From: Stomoxys calcitrans
Taxonomy: Eukaryota > Arthropoda > Insecta > Diptera > Muscidae
NCBI RefSeq assembly: GCF_963082655.1
Contig: NC_081554.1
Location: forward strand, 99,149,273-99,213,272
Direction: 5' to 3'
DNA length: 64,000 nt
Part shown: positions 47,990 through 59,154 of the stretch, piece by piece
How positions within the stretch are numbered: position 1 is the first letter of the stretch
Layout of the letters: the number at the start of each line of letters is the position of its first letter
Translations under genes and position numbers: made by a program
Notes under the pieces: model-generated
Database searches by the model: none
Seen by the model: only the letters and a program-made list of their open reading frames with translations
Told to the model about the DNA's origin: nothing

Positions 47990-48780
47990 CTTTTATTTTA
48001 TTATATTTTTGTTTATATCATTTTACATTGTTTCATTTTAGTTTATTGTTTTTTTTTTGTCTTATTTTATTTTATTTTTTTTTTATTTTTATTTCATTTA
48101 TTTTATTTATTTTTACATTATTATATTTTATTTTTTATGCATAAGGTTTGTTGTTGTCGTATATGCAAACCCAACATCGTCGTACGCCACTTTTCGTCTT
48201 TGTTTTTTTGTTATTTTGTATTATTTTATGATATTTTATTTTTTTATTTCCCTTCCTTTCATATTAATTTTTTTTTTTTTATTTTCTTTTATGTCGTTTT
48301 ATTTTTTTCTTTTTTATTTTATTTTATTTTTTTGTTTCAATTTATATTATTTTACTTTATATTATTTTCTTATATTTTATATTATTTTATTTTAGGTTAT
48401 ATTATTTTCTTATATTTTATTTTATTTTCTTATATTTTATTTTATTTTATTTTATTTTATTTTATTTTATTTTATTTTATTTTATTTCATTTTATTTTAC
48501 TTTATTTTATTTTATGTAATGTTATTTTATATAATTATATTTTATTTTATTTTATATTATTTTATTTTAATTTATTTCATTTTATTTTTTTTAATTTTGT
48601 ATTATAATACTTTATTTTTATTTTAATTTTTTTATGCATAAGGTTTGTTGTTGTCGCATATTCAAATTCACCATCGTCGTATGCCACGTTTTAACTTTGT
48701 TTTTTTTTTTTTTTTTTTTGTTATATTATTTTATTTTTTATATATTATTTTATTTTACTATATTTAATTTGATTTTGTTC
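47990..48780. repeat. TTTTA-rich array with a 497-bp duplicated block
   Basis: Nearly pure TTTTA/TTTAT pentamer-type DNA. A 70-bp non-repetitive block starting 'atgcataaggtttgttgttg' at 48137 recurs at 48634 with about 85-90% identity, so part of the region is a tandem duplication with pentamer expansion between copies. The Phe/Tyr/Leu-rich open frames here are translations of this repeat. Confidence 0.85.
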
Positions 48781-51700
48781 AAACACACACCGCTTACCAT
48801 ACTATAATTCTATCCTTCAACTTTACAAATTAAGTCTTCACTTGTTAAACCACTCTAATATATATTGAACAGTATACATTGTCAACTACCCCTGTAAGGT
48901 TTGTGAAAATGATAGGATGGGTTTTCTAGTTTCGGTAAAATATCATGGATTCAAAAAGCTAACCATACATAACATTAACATCTAAAAACGACATCTTACA
49001 GGCATTAAATGCGGCACATGAAATACCATTCCACGCATCTAAAATGATCTCACACAAACGCTCACACACACACACTTGCATTTATGGGAACAAACACATT
49101 GAAATGAATGGAAGCAAGACATTCATATGAAAAAGTCTCTGGGTAGTGCATTACTATTATCTGCTTTGAATAGCCGCCATATTAAGTAAAATTTTTGTTT
49201 GGATATCGGGCACATTCAGTGCAAAAGTGTCTGGATGTGCTGTCAAATCGAATTAATGGGTAATAAATATTTAACGAACTTGACCTTTAAATTGTCATCT
49301 TTCGGAGAGTAAAACATCAATATGTACGTCTAAGGTTTCTGTTGCACATGCTGTGGTAAGTGGGTCCTGGCCCCCTTTTACTTTACTTTAAATAGCAACG
49401 GCAAGTGACTCTATTTCGAAATACAAATATTTGTGTCGTTGCCCCCATTCGATTTGTTAACATATAGTCGTTTCAACTTTTTCTAAGCAGCTGTATTTTT
49501 TGTCACAAATCTTGAATTAATGGTGCCTATTTTCCAACTTAATTGAACAATAATCCTTTTTCCACTTCCTTTGAGATCCATCCAGCAGCAGGAAACATTT
49601 CACTCTAAGCTTTCACTTCTTTGGTTGAGATAATTCAAGAGCCGTGGACTATTTGGTAGATATCCTATGATAAAAAAAGCCTCCTTCATTGTGTTGATGC
49701 TGCTATTCGGTTTTTTGCAATTTCGCTAAAAAAAATTCCAAGTAATTCCGGCTTTTTGCAGCATTTCCTTATAGAAACAAACGGAAGAACATGCGAATCT
49801 GCACCACCAGCAGACGTCGCTGACAAGTTGCCCCAAACCTTTACCCCACTCATACGAATATGACTTAAATTGGAGCTGTGCTACTGTGCTGCTTCTTCTC
49901 TTCATAATGATGCTGATGATGATGATAATTTTATCTGATCACAGCGACACTGGCAATAGCAAAAATGGTCCGACACACTTCACAGCCATTGTCATGCTTA
50001 CCGCCTGACTGTGAGAGGTAGAGAGGGAGTGTGTGTATGGATGTATGGAAACGGAAATATTTCTAGGGCTGTGTTTTAACCTTAGACTTGGACAAATACA
50101 AAAATTACATTTTTACGTTTACATTTACTTAGCAATAAAGGAAGCCTCAAAAAAAGGAGAGACAGCAAACAAACACCAACGCACAAAGATGTTGGGTGAG
50201 AAGGGGCCAACGTGTGGGTAAGAGAGCTAAAACTAAAATATATAAAAAAAAAACAGCCAGAAATTGAAACGACCTAGGAGGGCCGAAAGAGTGTTAAGGA
50301 AACCAGGAGACAGGATAAAAGCCACAAATAAGACTAAAAATAAAATCTTAGGTTTTTGTTGTTTGCTTTCCTTCATTCATGCAAGTTTTAGAGCTTTGGT
50401 GTCACCCATTCCCCGTATACTGGGAAGTGGGTTCGTGTGTGCGAATTACTCGTACACATACATGATTGTGAAAGTATGTGTATTTACACAGTTAGATAAC
50501 ATCTTAAATGTTGTCTAACAACAACCACAGTAGCGAGAAGGCCAGTAAAATCATCCTTATCATCATCGTCATCACCATCATTTCCATTGTCCTTAACATT
50601 CCATGCCACAGGGTGGGGCCATCAATGACTTAAAGTCTGAATGAATGCATGAACCATTGAGGACAACTCAAAAAGAGCATTACTGGCAAGGACTATTTAG
50701 TGGGCACATTAGTCCAATGCTTAAAGTGCAAAAAGGTCCTTTTTATGCTTGCCTGCCTTAGGGTTCCAGCAAAACACCCCTTACATGTGTATACGCGTGT
50801 GTATGTTGGAATTTGTAGTTACATTTAACCAGAATTAACTATATCTCGTCATTGGATGTATGCTTGCTCCCGGGAAGGACCTCTTAGCCGTCCGCATTTA
50901 ACTTCAATCAAAGAAATGACTTTTATTGTTGTGTCATATTTGTGTTGTGACTATGGGTATGACTTTGTATGTGTCTGTGTGTGGGGTTTTCATGTCTTGG
51001 AATTTACAGCATGTTTTTATGTTCCACAAACTATGCCGGAATCCGTAGGGCCTAATGAATTCATAGTTTCGACATAAATTCTCTAATGTGGACAGCAACG
51101 ACGTCACTGCGGGACGTTGTCGTTGTCGACGCCCATCTCGGTTGTCCTTTAAGATTCAAGGTAGCTTGGCTTGGTTTGGGTTTGATTGAAAGTAATGACA
51201 ACAACATTTATTTGGGTCAAAGACGAAACGATGACGAAAGGACCACGGGTTAAGGACTCATTTCGGAACGTTTGTTAACATCAACATTAATGCCACAAAA
51301 ATGTGCCAGAAAACATTTGCGATAATTGAAACAAATGAATTGATGCCATTAACCTCCAAAAAACCCCCTAAGAAGACTGAAGTCGCTTCAGTCTAAAAGA
51401 GTTAACTAATATAATACTATCACTATAATTCCAGTTCTTAGCTATTAGATTGGCGAATAAGTGCTATAATGAACTTGTAGGCCCTTATAAGCCAACAGCT
51501 GTGTTACGGATAGTACAAATGTCATTACATACAACATTCGATGAAGCTCTCAAATAATCACTTACTTGTAATAATAGAAAAAACATTATTATAAACTCGG
51601 TATTGATAAAAATGTCATTGAGAAACTGCGCGCAAAATTATCTCATACCAATGAGTGCTGTCCGTTACAACGCTAAGCTCAATAATATGGGTCCTCCATT

Positions 51701-51884
51701 TTATTGGCGAATCCGAATGGGTTGACGCAAAGCGACACCACTAAGTAGCACCAGGAGGGAAATTCTATGTCGTTTTTATTATAAAAACATTTATAATTTG
51801 TTCTATCTCCCCACAAATCCTTTGATTGTTCCTCATGCTGTGGGCGTAATTTTAAAGAAAACAAAATTACAAATCATCTGTCCG
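48781..51884. other. intron-like tract, no gene supported
   Basis: Fairly unique sequence with short microsatellites (CA at about 49063; CAT/GAT triplets at about 49910 and 50560). Chance frames only. Confidence 0.4.
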
Positions 51885-51965
51885 GTCCGAGATTCGAACT
51901 AGGGACCCTTGTATTGTAAATCTTCCGATGTACGCTCTGTGCCACAAAACTACTTAAATCACTCC
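51885..51965 (-). other. tRNA-like sequence (pseudo-tRNA or SINE head)
   Basis: On the minus strand 'GTGGCACAGAGCGTACATCG' is followed by 'GGGTCCCTAGTTCGAATCTC', an A-box-like and a B-box-like element at tRNA spacing. I cannot draw a full acceptor stem, so a functional tRNA is not claimed. Confidence 0.4.
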
Positions 51966-52117
51966 CATGTGTTAAAATATTGTATCTTTAAATAGAATAT
52001 GTTAAACATAAACACAAAAGCATGGCCATCTTTGATGAAATAGAATTAAAGTTTGATTTTGTGTTTATAGCTAATATTGAAAGGAAAAATTGTGTCTTAT
52101 TCACACAATAGTAATGT

Positions 52118-52182
52118 GGATGAATGCGTAGAGCGTCTGATTTGAAAACGGAAGGTTATTGGTTCAACTCTCGGCTGCGATG
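52118..52182 (+). other. second tRNA-like sequence, 5' of Penelope fragment
   Basis: 'atgcgtagagcgtctgattt' followed by 'ggttattggttcaactctcg' shares the 'AGAGCGT...GGTTC(G/A)A' layout with the minus-strand copy 230 bp upstream. The B box is degraded. Probably a SINE head or pseudo-tRNA. Confidence 0.35.
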
Positions 52183-52230
52183 TAGGTAACATTTTAATTT
52201 CATTTATAATTTGAGTTATTCATATAAAAT

Positions 52231-53424
52231 ATGACTTCTTTTAAGAAACTGAGCATTGAGATTGAGAGATTGAGATTATTTTTTAGCAATGTTCAACTAA
52301 ATAAATACGATGACAAGTTGTATGAACAGCTTAGAGGAATGCCAATGGGATCACCCGCTTCACCCATTATTGCTGACATCGTAATGGAGGAACTTCTCAA
52401 TAACACATTTGACAAAATAAGAAAACCTAAGATATTGACAAAATATGTAGACGACATTTTCGCGATTTTGAAGAAATCAGACGTGGCAGAGACGCTGAAG
52501 ACTCTGAACTCCTTCAACAACTACATCCAATTTACGAAGGAAGAAGAATATGATGGCAAACTACCTTATTTGGACTCGGTAGTTTATAGACATGGCAACC
52601 AGCTAAAAATAGATTGGTATCAAAAATCGACGGCTTCCGGAAGATTAATCAATTTTTACTCTAAACACCACAAGAGAGTAATAACAAACACAGCAACGAA
52701 TTTTATAAGAAGAGTATTTAGCATTAGTGATCCAGACTTTCATCCTGACAATGAGAGGAAAATAAAGGCAATTCTTAGAGCCAACGACTTCCCTAATTGG
52801 ACAATTAATTCACTATTAGGCAAGGCCAAGGAACGTCTTGGAAAAATCATAGACGGAGAGCAGCCTACAAAAGGAAAAATTTATAAATCGCTAACATACA
52901 TACAAGGATTCTCCGAAAGATTTGGCAAATCAAATCTATACGACAAGGACAAATACCATCTCGCATTAAAAACAGGCAAAACTGTGAATGAATTATTCAG
53001 CAAGACAAAATGTAAAATTAAAAATGAGGAGAAATCAAACGTGGTATATAAAATTAGATGTAACGGCGACAAGTCCAATATATGCCCGATGGCATATATT
53101 GGCACTACCATGACGAAATTGAAAACTAGGTTATCTGCACATAAATCTGACCAAAAAGCCAATAATAGACCAATCGAGCAGAAAACTGCACTAGCAGCCC
53201 ACTGTGCATTGACTGGTCATAAGCCAAACCTCAACGATGTGGACATCTTAGCTCAAGAGAACAATTACAGACGAAGATTCACTCTCGAGATGTTGCATAT
53301 CATCGACTTACCGCCTGACGAGAGAATGAATTTCAAGAAAGATATAGAAAGCTGCGCGAAGGTATACCGCCACACAGTCAACAAGCACAGCAGAAGAGAA
53401 CATTTAGTTGCCAACAGACAATAG
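52231..53424 (+). CDS. Penelope-like element protein, RT C-terminal half + GIY-YIG endonuclease
   Basis: 397 aa, open throughout but shorter than full Penelope proteins (roughly 750-850 aa), so the N-terminal RT part is absent. Residues about 35-50 carry 'RGMPMGSPASPIIADIVMEE' (RT motif with GxPxGSxxSP) and 71-77 'KYVDDIF' (catalytic Asp pair at 74-75). 'PYLDSVVYR' follows, then a thumb/linker. A GIY-YIG nuclease begins at 271 ('VVYKIRC') with 'AYIGTTMTKLKTRLSAH' around 288-304, ending near residue 370. In Penelope-like elements this nuclease makes the nick that primes reverse transcription. The ATG used here is simply the first in the remaining frame and is not the native start. Lack of stops suggests a young but defective copy. 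Confidence 0.85.
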   Translation: MTSFKKLSIEIERLRLFFSNVQLNKYDDKLYEQLRGMPMGSPASPIIADIVMEELLNNTFDKIRKPKILTKYVDDIFAILKKSDVAETLKTLNSFNNYIQFTKEEEYDGKLPYLDSVVYRHGNQLKIDWYQKSTASGRLINFYSKHHKRVITNTATNFIRRVFSISDPDFHPDNERKIKAILRANDFPNWTINSLLGKAKERLGKIIDGEQPTKGKIYKSLTYIQGFSERFGKSNLYDKDKYHLALKTGKTVNELFSKTKCKIKNEEKSNVVYKIRCNGDKSNICPMAYIGTTMTKLKTRLSAHKSDQKANNRPIEQKTALAAHCALTGHKPNLNDVDILAQENNYRRRFTLEMLHIIDLPPDERMNFKKDIESCAKVYRHTVNKHSRREHLVANRQ

Positions 53425-53554
53425 TTCGTGTAACAACTCATTAAATGTAATAGGAATTAAAGTTTCTTAAAAATTATTGTTTTTCTGTTTTTATTGTGTG
53501 ATTCGTTTTTACTAAAATTTGTGTTTTTCTGTTTTTTTATTTAAATACAACTAG

Positions 53555-53586
53555 CCTTGAAAATGGTAGACGGAGTCTACCGAAAT
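53555..53586 (+). ncRNA. degenerate hammerhead-ribozyme-like hairpin in Penelope 3' region
   Basis: A perfect 7-bp stem GGTAGAC-GGA-GTCTACC (53565-53581) is followed at once by GAAA (53582-53585), as stem II plus the GAAA core strand of a hammerhead. The upstream core should be CTGANGA but reads CTTGAAAA. Penelope-like elements are known to carry hammerhead motifs in their terminal repeats, so this is probably a decayed one. Self-cleavage is not expected from this copy. Confidence 0.4.
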
Positions 53587-53694
53587 ATTGGAGAAAAATA
53601 AAAGAAAAAAACCTTAAATATTTGTGTTTTAATGGACCTATAGCCGATACAATACAACAAAATTACAATGTTCAACTAAGATAATATGTTATTA

Positions 53695-55334
53695 CAGCGG
53701 TCAAAAAAAGTATTCATCATTAGCAAAATTGATAATAAATTCACTTATTTTGGGTAATTGAAGAAAATTTAAAGTAAACAAATAATGCAGTTTTATGCAA
53801 TAGTTTATTTTTCGTAATATGTTTTAAAATAAATTCAAAAAATAAATTTAATTAGCGCAAAAAATGCAATTTTATATAATAACACCAAAAACAGAACAAA
53901 AAAAGTATTCATCATTGATGTGCTATCATCAAAGTCAAATTCAAATATTATTTGGGAATCCCCCTTTTCTGTTTTATTTAGTAAAGGAGGCTTTGCCCTT
54001 GACAGCAAATATTTAATTTCATTGAAAATATAGTTTTTGTCAAAATGGGTCGTAAGCAAAACGAGGTTTCTGATGAGGTAAAAGTTTTGATAATAAAACA
54101 CCACAGGAATGGTTTAACTCAAAAAACTATCAGTGAAATATTAAATAGACCACGATTTACTATACAATCCATCATCAGAAAGTGGACAGAAACGAAAACT
54201 GTTGACAATAAACCAAGATCTGGTCGACCAAAAGCACTTTCAGTTGGAGATGTGCGTTGGCTAGTGCGGCAAGTTCAGAAAACTCCGAAGACAAATGCGA
54301 CCATTCTTCGTAAAAACACTATGAAATATTTAGGGAAGGAAGTTACTACACAAACAATTCGAAATACACTCAAAAGGCATAGTTACAGAGGAAGAACTGC
54401 ACGTAAGAAGCCCTTTATAAATAAAATAAACCGAGTGAAAAGGCAAAACTTCGCAAAAATGTATGTAAAACAGCCCGAATCATTTTGGAAAACAGTCATT
54501 TTTGCAGACGAGAGCAAGTTTAATCTTTTTGGGTGCGATGGAAAGGTCATAGTGTACAGAAAACCAAATACAGAGCTTGAAGAACGAAACACAGTTGCCA
54601 CTGTAAAACATGGTGGAGGTGGTTTAATGGTTTGGGGGTGTATGGCGGCTTCAGGAGCGGGAAATCTTGAAATTATTAATGGAGTAATGGATCATAAGTA
54701 TTACATTGACATTTTAAAGAGGAATTTAAAAGATAGTGCTGTAAAACTTGGGCTTGGTAATAACTTTCAATATTATCAAGATAATGACCCCAAACATTCT
54801 GCTTTAAATACCAAGATGTGGATGCTGTATAACTGCCCCAAAGTCATTAAAACTCCTCCTCAAAGTCCCGACTTGAACCCAATTGAACATCTTTGGGAAC
54901 ATCTCGAACGCAAATTGAGAACGCGCAATTTTTCGAGCAAGAGTCAAATGCAACAGGTGATAATGGAGGAATGGACTAATATAGACCAAAATATAACCGC
55001 TAAATTAGTCCAATCGATGTCAAACCGTTTAAAAGAAGTTATAAGACGCGGTGGTCGAATAACAAAGTATTAATTTTTTTAAATTATGTTATTTATTTTT
55101 TTTTTTTTTGCAATGATGAATACTTTTTTTGTTTAATTTTTTGTGTTCAGCTGTAAAATGGCCCTTTTTGTTCCAATAAATACTATTTTTTTCTTTAAAA
55201 ACAATGAAATTGTGTACATATATATCACACAAGCACTACTGCATCATTAGTTTAATATGTTTTTATTCCAATTGTCTTTTGTAGACTTATTAAAAAAAAA
55301 AACATTGAATGATGAATACTTTTTTTGACCGCTG
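53695..55334 (+). mobile_element. complete Tc1-like transposon, 1640 bp, IR/DR type
   Basis: Perfect 27-bp terminal inverted repeats begin CAGCGGTCAAAAAAAGTATT (53695-53721; 55308-55334), each abutting TA (53693-53694; 55335-55336). A 20-bp part of the repeat recurs exactly at 53897-53916 and, inverted, at 55112-55131. All four transposase-binding-like sites are therefore identical in that core, and outer-inner distance is about 202 bp on both sides. The sequence between sites is not conserved left to right. The single ORF is an intact transposase. Confidence 0.96.
54045..55073 (+). CDS. Tc1-like transposase, DD34E, intact
   Basis: 342 aa, matching the usual Tc1 transposase length. Residues about 8-55 form the first helix-turn-helix ('LTQKTISEILNRPRFTIQSI') and 59-65 is a GRPR-type AT-hook-like 'SGRPKAL'. 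A second HTH spans about 66-115 ('TTQTIRNTLKRHSY'). The DDE domain has Asp155 ('IFADESKF'), Asp246 ('YYQDNDPKHS') and Glu281 ('SPDLNPIEHLW'); Asp246 and Glu281 are separated by 34 residues. The Gly-rich 'KHGGGGLMVWGCM' strand is present. It would bind the terminal repeats and cut and paste the element into TA. There is no frameshift or stop, so it may encode an active enzyme. It starts 350 bp inside the left end, in the normal place for IR/DR elements. Confidence 0.96.
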   Translation: MGRKQNEVSDEVKVLIIKHHRNGLTQKTISEILNRPRFTIQSIIRKWTETKTVDNKPRSGRPKALSVGDVRWLVRQVQKTPKTNATILRKNTMKYLGKEVTTQTIRNTLKRHSYRGRTARKKPFINKINRVKRQNFAKMYVKQPESFWKTVIFADESKFNLFGCDGKVIVYRKPNTELEERNTVATVKHGGGGLMVWGCMAASGAGNLEIINGVMDHKYYIDILKRNLKDSAVKLGLGNNFQYYQDNDPKHSALNTKMWMLYNCPKVIKTPPQSPDLNPIEHLWEHLERKLRTRNFSSKSQMQQVIMEEWTNIDQNITAKLVQSMSNRLKEVIRRGGRITKY

Positions 55335-55336
55335 TA

Positions 55337-56417
55337 TATTTTGCGAACTTGTAGGCTTAAGCATAAGTACTTATTTTTTAACTATTGGTATGCATGTGCG
55401 GAAGGACTTTGCTCCTAGGGCATCGCCATGTAAAGTAATTAGAAACGATGCTTAAAAATAAGTAGTTATTGGTTTTTGAATGCGCTTACCTTTCTGGTTA
55501 TTTGGTAATGAGAGTTTTTGCTGGGTATTGTGTAGTCTCACAAGATACTTGGTGCTCTTCAATTTATCCGCCCATTGCCCCCATTACAATAAAATGGGAT
55601 TTTATTTGTACATGAAAAAATTGGTATTTCTGACCCCCACATGATGTGTAAGGTCTCGATCGTCTTTAAATTAAAAGAAGGGTTAACGATGTCTTAAGGT
55701 TATAATTATGCTTAAAACTTTTTAAATAAGGATATATGTTAGGACAGTTTCATTTTTATAAATGTACAAGTGATTTCATACCTGCCAAATAGAATGAATC
55801 CTGGAATTTCGTATTGTATTAGAACTGTCGACAATCGAGCCAGATGCTGAATTGGACTATGTTTCGACATACCTACCGTAAATCGTGGACTCCCAAAATT
55901 CGCATATTTCATTCGATTAAGTTGAATTTTGAAATAGTGGGTTTTAATTAGGGTCTTGAATTTCCCGGCTTTTTACCATCCCAGAAAAACAGGAAAAAAT
56001 ATTTTTCATTTCCCGGGTTCTCCGCGAATTTTTGTTCTTATATTTCCATAAACATGAAAACGGATTGCAAGTCGAAAATAATCGTGCTTACTTAAAAGTC
56101 AAAAGGTTTTTGGACTTAAATATCATATAAATTAAAAATACCCCGGGTTTTTCTGATAAATTTATGTTGAAAGAATGCTACCCTTCGGGCGAATAAAACT
56201 ATCCATTCCAAGTTTTGTACAAGTATTTTTTATTGATGTTGGTCGTCCAAATATCTACATTTCATCATTGGATACGAAACCAAAAAGACTATTTCAGCAT
56301 TATGATGTGGTTTTACTTAACACTTTCACTATTTTGCTTTTTTTCATGCGTTTACCCTTAACAAAAGTGTTGTATTCGACTTGAAATTACGATATCCCTG
56401 GTAATAGAAGTTACATA
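55337..56417. other. AT-rich tract, no gene
   Basis: No exon or repeat ends seen up to the MITE at 56418. Confidence 0.4.
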
Positions 56418-56649
56418 CAGGGTGGCTGATGAATATTGCTACAATGATGAATATTGCTACATTTTTTTTTCGGTGTATGGAATACATTTTTCTTTTATTC
56501 ATGTTAAATTAAATTATTAAATTAATTATTAAATTATTATTAATTAAATTAATTAATTAATTAATTAAATTAATTATTAAATTATTATTATTAAATAGAA
56601 AAAAAGTTATTACATTTTTTTTTGGTAGCGGCTTTCATCAGCCACCCTG
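56418..56649. mobile_element. 232-bp MITE with TA target duplication
   Basis: The left end CAGGGTGGCTGATGAA and its exact inverse at the right (TTCATCAGCCACCCTG) lie between TA dinucleotides (56416-56417 and 56650-56651). The centre is an AT-only AATTA-type tract of about 90 bp. The left arm has an internal duplication of 'gatgaatattgctaca'. There is no ORF. TA flanks suggest a Tc1/mariner-class origin. Confidence 0.8.
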
Positions 56650-56651
56650 TA

Positions 56652-56985
56652 GACTTCTATGAGGGTGGTTCCAAACAAGACGCCAAGGTGGGCTTTGGTT
56701 TGTATTCTGATAAACAAGCACTGGTCATATCGAAAAGGTTGCAACGAGTCTGAGAGACTACCAGCTACCTTACATATTTCAAGGAATCGGGAATCTGTGA
56801 GTATGCCTCTAAGTAGCCCAATCTTGAAGAGGTCTACCGCTTTGTTGTCGCTGGCTAGAACAGACGTCTCAATCATTGTGTCTTTCATGAAAGGTAACTG
56901 CCTGATCGGAAAACATGCTGACAGACTGAAGGCTACTAGTAATTACTTCTGCAGAAGCAGTGAGGACGTCGAAGCATAAGAGACT
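56652..56985 (+). pseudogene. RNase H-type non-LTR relic (plus strand)
   Basis: Opens in RNase H strand 1 ('DFYEGGSKQDAKVGFGLYSD'), then stops and frameshifts. It later reads 'CLIGKHADRLKATSNYFCRS', the segment preceding the C-terminal zinc finger. Much of RNase H is lost. Same family as 3780 and 57030. Confidence 0.65.
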
Positions 56986-57029
56986 ATAGGAACTTATCTG
57001 ATTTTGCGGTTGAGAACATTGGCAAGTAG

Positions 57030-57495
57030 TTGGGCTCAAACGATGAGGATCGTGCCATCCTCAGAGAAGGAGTCAATCTCCTTCTTACATCCCAAGACTG
57101 TGCGTGATCTTACTGTACTGGTTGCTACTGCTCTTATGTCAATTTCACTGTCCTTAAAGGTGTTCATACTCGACGTCCTCGCGTTAACACCACACCCTCT
57201 CACGCATTCCGTAATCGCCCGGATATCCGCCTGCAGGACCGTTTCATGGTCAGGCAGTCTAAAACCGATCTCAGACCCTGGGTTTTCAATGCAGACCCCC
57301 AGGCCCACTCTGTCCTATAGCTTTAATCCATCCGTGTCACAAGATCCTTCAAATGGCAATACTGGGGTTTCGTCAATCCAAGGCTGTGCCGCTGGCAGCA
57401 GTGCCTCGCACTCGACCTCAAGTGTCATCTCAGGTATCAGATCAGAAACCTCTTCCATCCCTTCCAGGTTTCCTATCGTCGACTCGATTATAAAT
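57030..57495 (-). pseudogene. RNase H domain relic of non-LTR element (minus strand)
   Basis: The minus strand reads 'IPEMTLEVECEAL' (linker shared with 43185-44150), then 'GLGVCIENPGSEIGFRLPDH', 'ETVLQADIRAITECVRGC' and 'DSEIDIRAVATSTVRSRTVL'. These correspond to RNase H with its Gln-Ala-(Glu/Asp) and Asp-Ser-Glu positions. It is head-to-head with the plus-strand relic at 56652, so this is a rearranged site, not one element. Confidence 0.68.
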
Positions 57496-58040
57496 TCAAA
57501 ACAAAATTTCAGCCCCTCCTAGCACCCCAATATGAACTATATATTGATATAGACCGTTTATATCGATCTTCCAATAAAAAAAATCCGCATTTATTAACCG
57601 ATTTCGCTGAAATAAAGAAAACATACCCATTCGTGCTAAATATGGTGCAAGTCCATCTATATCATAACATATCCCCCATATACACCGATCCTCGGTTTTA
57701 GTCCATAAATGCCGCATTAATTCATCGTTTTCATTAAAATTTAACACAGTGAGCGGTGTAATGTCCACTGGAGCTACATCAGATTATAGACCGATTAAAA
57801 CCATACTTTGCCCAAGTGGTGGAAGTCGTATCAGAACACAACGAACGAAATTTCAGCCCAATCTGTTAGCCATTGCGACTTGTAGGCGCCCGAGAAGTCA
57901 ATTCGAAGAACCACTGTATATGGGAGATATCCAAATCTAAACCGAAAAACCATTTGCAGTCCCCAACGATCTACATCAATAAGAAGTATATGTGCCAAAG
58001 TTCAAGCAGCTAGCTTTACGCGTGGGTCTCCGGCTCAATT
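57496..58040. repeat. Helentron/DINE-1-like fragments, mixed orientation
   Basis: A plus-orientation piece ('atatagaccgtttatatcga', 'accgatttcgctgaaat') is followed by a minus-orientation piece ('ctacatcagattatagaccg', 'catcaataagaagtatatgt', 'aagcagctagctttacg'). Old mosaic. Confidence 0.5.
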
Positions 58041-59154
58041 GTGTAACATATTATTGTGGGTTCATTCCATATGACGGTTCTGCTATTTTCGATTTTTATT
58101 GAATATCAAATTCAATTTTATTTCAATCACCAGAAATTTACACTTCGATAAAGAATTGCCACAACACCTGATATACAAGGCCAATTATGATGACAATGTT
58201 AAATTTCATAAAACAGCCTTTAGGCGGCAACCATCGAACGAAAGAGTACACACATGGAAATTTCCATACTCTTCCATTTCAATGTTTTGCAAATGTAATT
58301 CGCCACAACTGCTACACTCTTCCCTTTCGACGGTGTTTTTATTGTCAGCAAATATGGCAACAATAGAACAGTTTCAAACAAGGCTTTTATTAAATTTACT
58401 AAAATATATGCCAAACATCAATGTATGGATATACCGGCAGCGCCATTCGAAAGGTCTTTCACTATAGGGCCTTGTTGGAAAAATTATTGCACATTGGATA
58501 ATATCCTTTGCTCTTTTTATTGAATGTTTTTGCAAACAGACCTGTTATGTAGGCGAACTTCTGCCTGCTTATCCACATGAATTGAAACCTGTTTTGCATT
58601 TATAGAAATATAAAGTCTTCTAACAAATTGTTCCCTGTTTTTTACGGAATGCAAGTTGAGCAAGATTCTATTTGTTAAAGAAGGATTTCACCCATGTCTT
58701 TCTTTGCCCTCAATAAAGAAGGTGCCAAAAGAGAGAGGCCTTATTAGATAATGAAAGGTGCAAACCTTATGTCAGCTCTACAAGGGCTTGTTAAGGAGGG
58801 CCTGGAAAGAAATGATTTGCGCCACTGGAATATTCCATGTATGTCGAGTTGTCTGTAGTAGTCTGTGGCAGTGAGTATGCGTGAGCGCCAGTTTGCCAAA
58901 TGTCATGAACCTGTCAAAACCATTGACAAAGCCATTGTGATTATAAAAGATTTTTGTTCTCATTTGATGTCAATTCTCCAATACTGCCTATAAGTATCTA
59001 TGTGTGTTGGTGTATGTATTGATGTTAGAATTATTGGCTAATATTAGATTGAGCCGAAAATTTGGACGTAGAGGCCTGTATAAAACAAAAAATTGGTAAA
59101 ATAGTGAGAAGAGTGGTTATAAAATAAATCTGCAATGCTATCCATCGCAAAGTA
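58041..59154. other. tract without supported genes
   Basis: A 122-codon open frame at 58099-58467 lacks domain features and splice support. Nothing else recognised. Confidence 0.35.

Larger units (their letters stand above)
52195..53640 (+). mobile_element. 5'-truncated Penelope-like element
   Basis: Contains the C-terminal half of a Penelope-type polyprotein (52231-53424) and a 3' UTR with a hairpin-GAAA motif. The N-terminal RT half and the 5' pLTR are missing, a common state for these elements. The left border is an estimate, and the right border is no later than the Tc1 insertion at 53695. Confidence 0.8.

Noticed and set aside
48057..48607. 112- and 156-codon Phe/Tyr/Leu-rich frames that look like membrane proteins
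   Set aside because: They are translations of TTTTA pentamer DNA, where stops are rare in some frames. No codon signature or splice context.
58099..58467. 122-codon open frame on plus strand
   Set aside because: No recognisable domain, no splice or start context, and surrounding repeats suggest chance.
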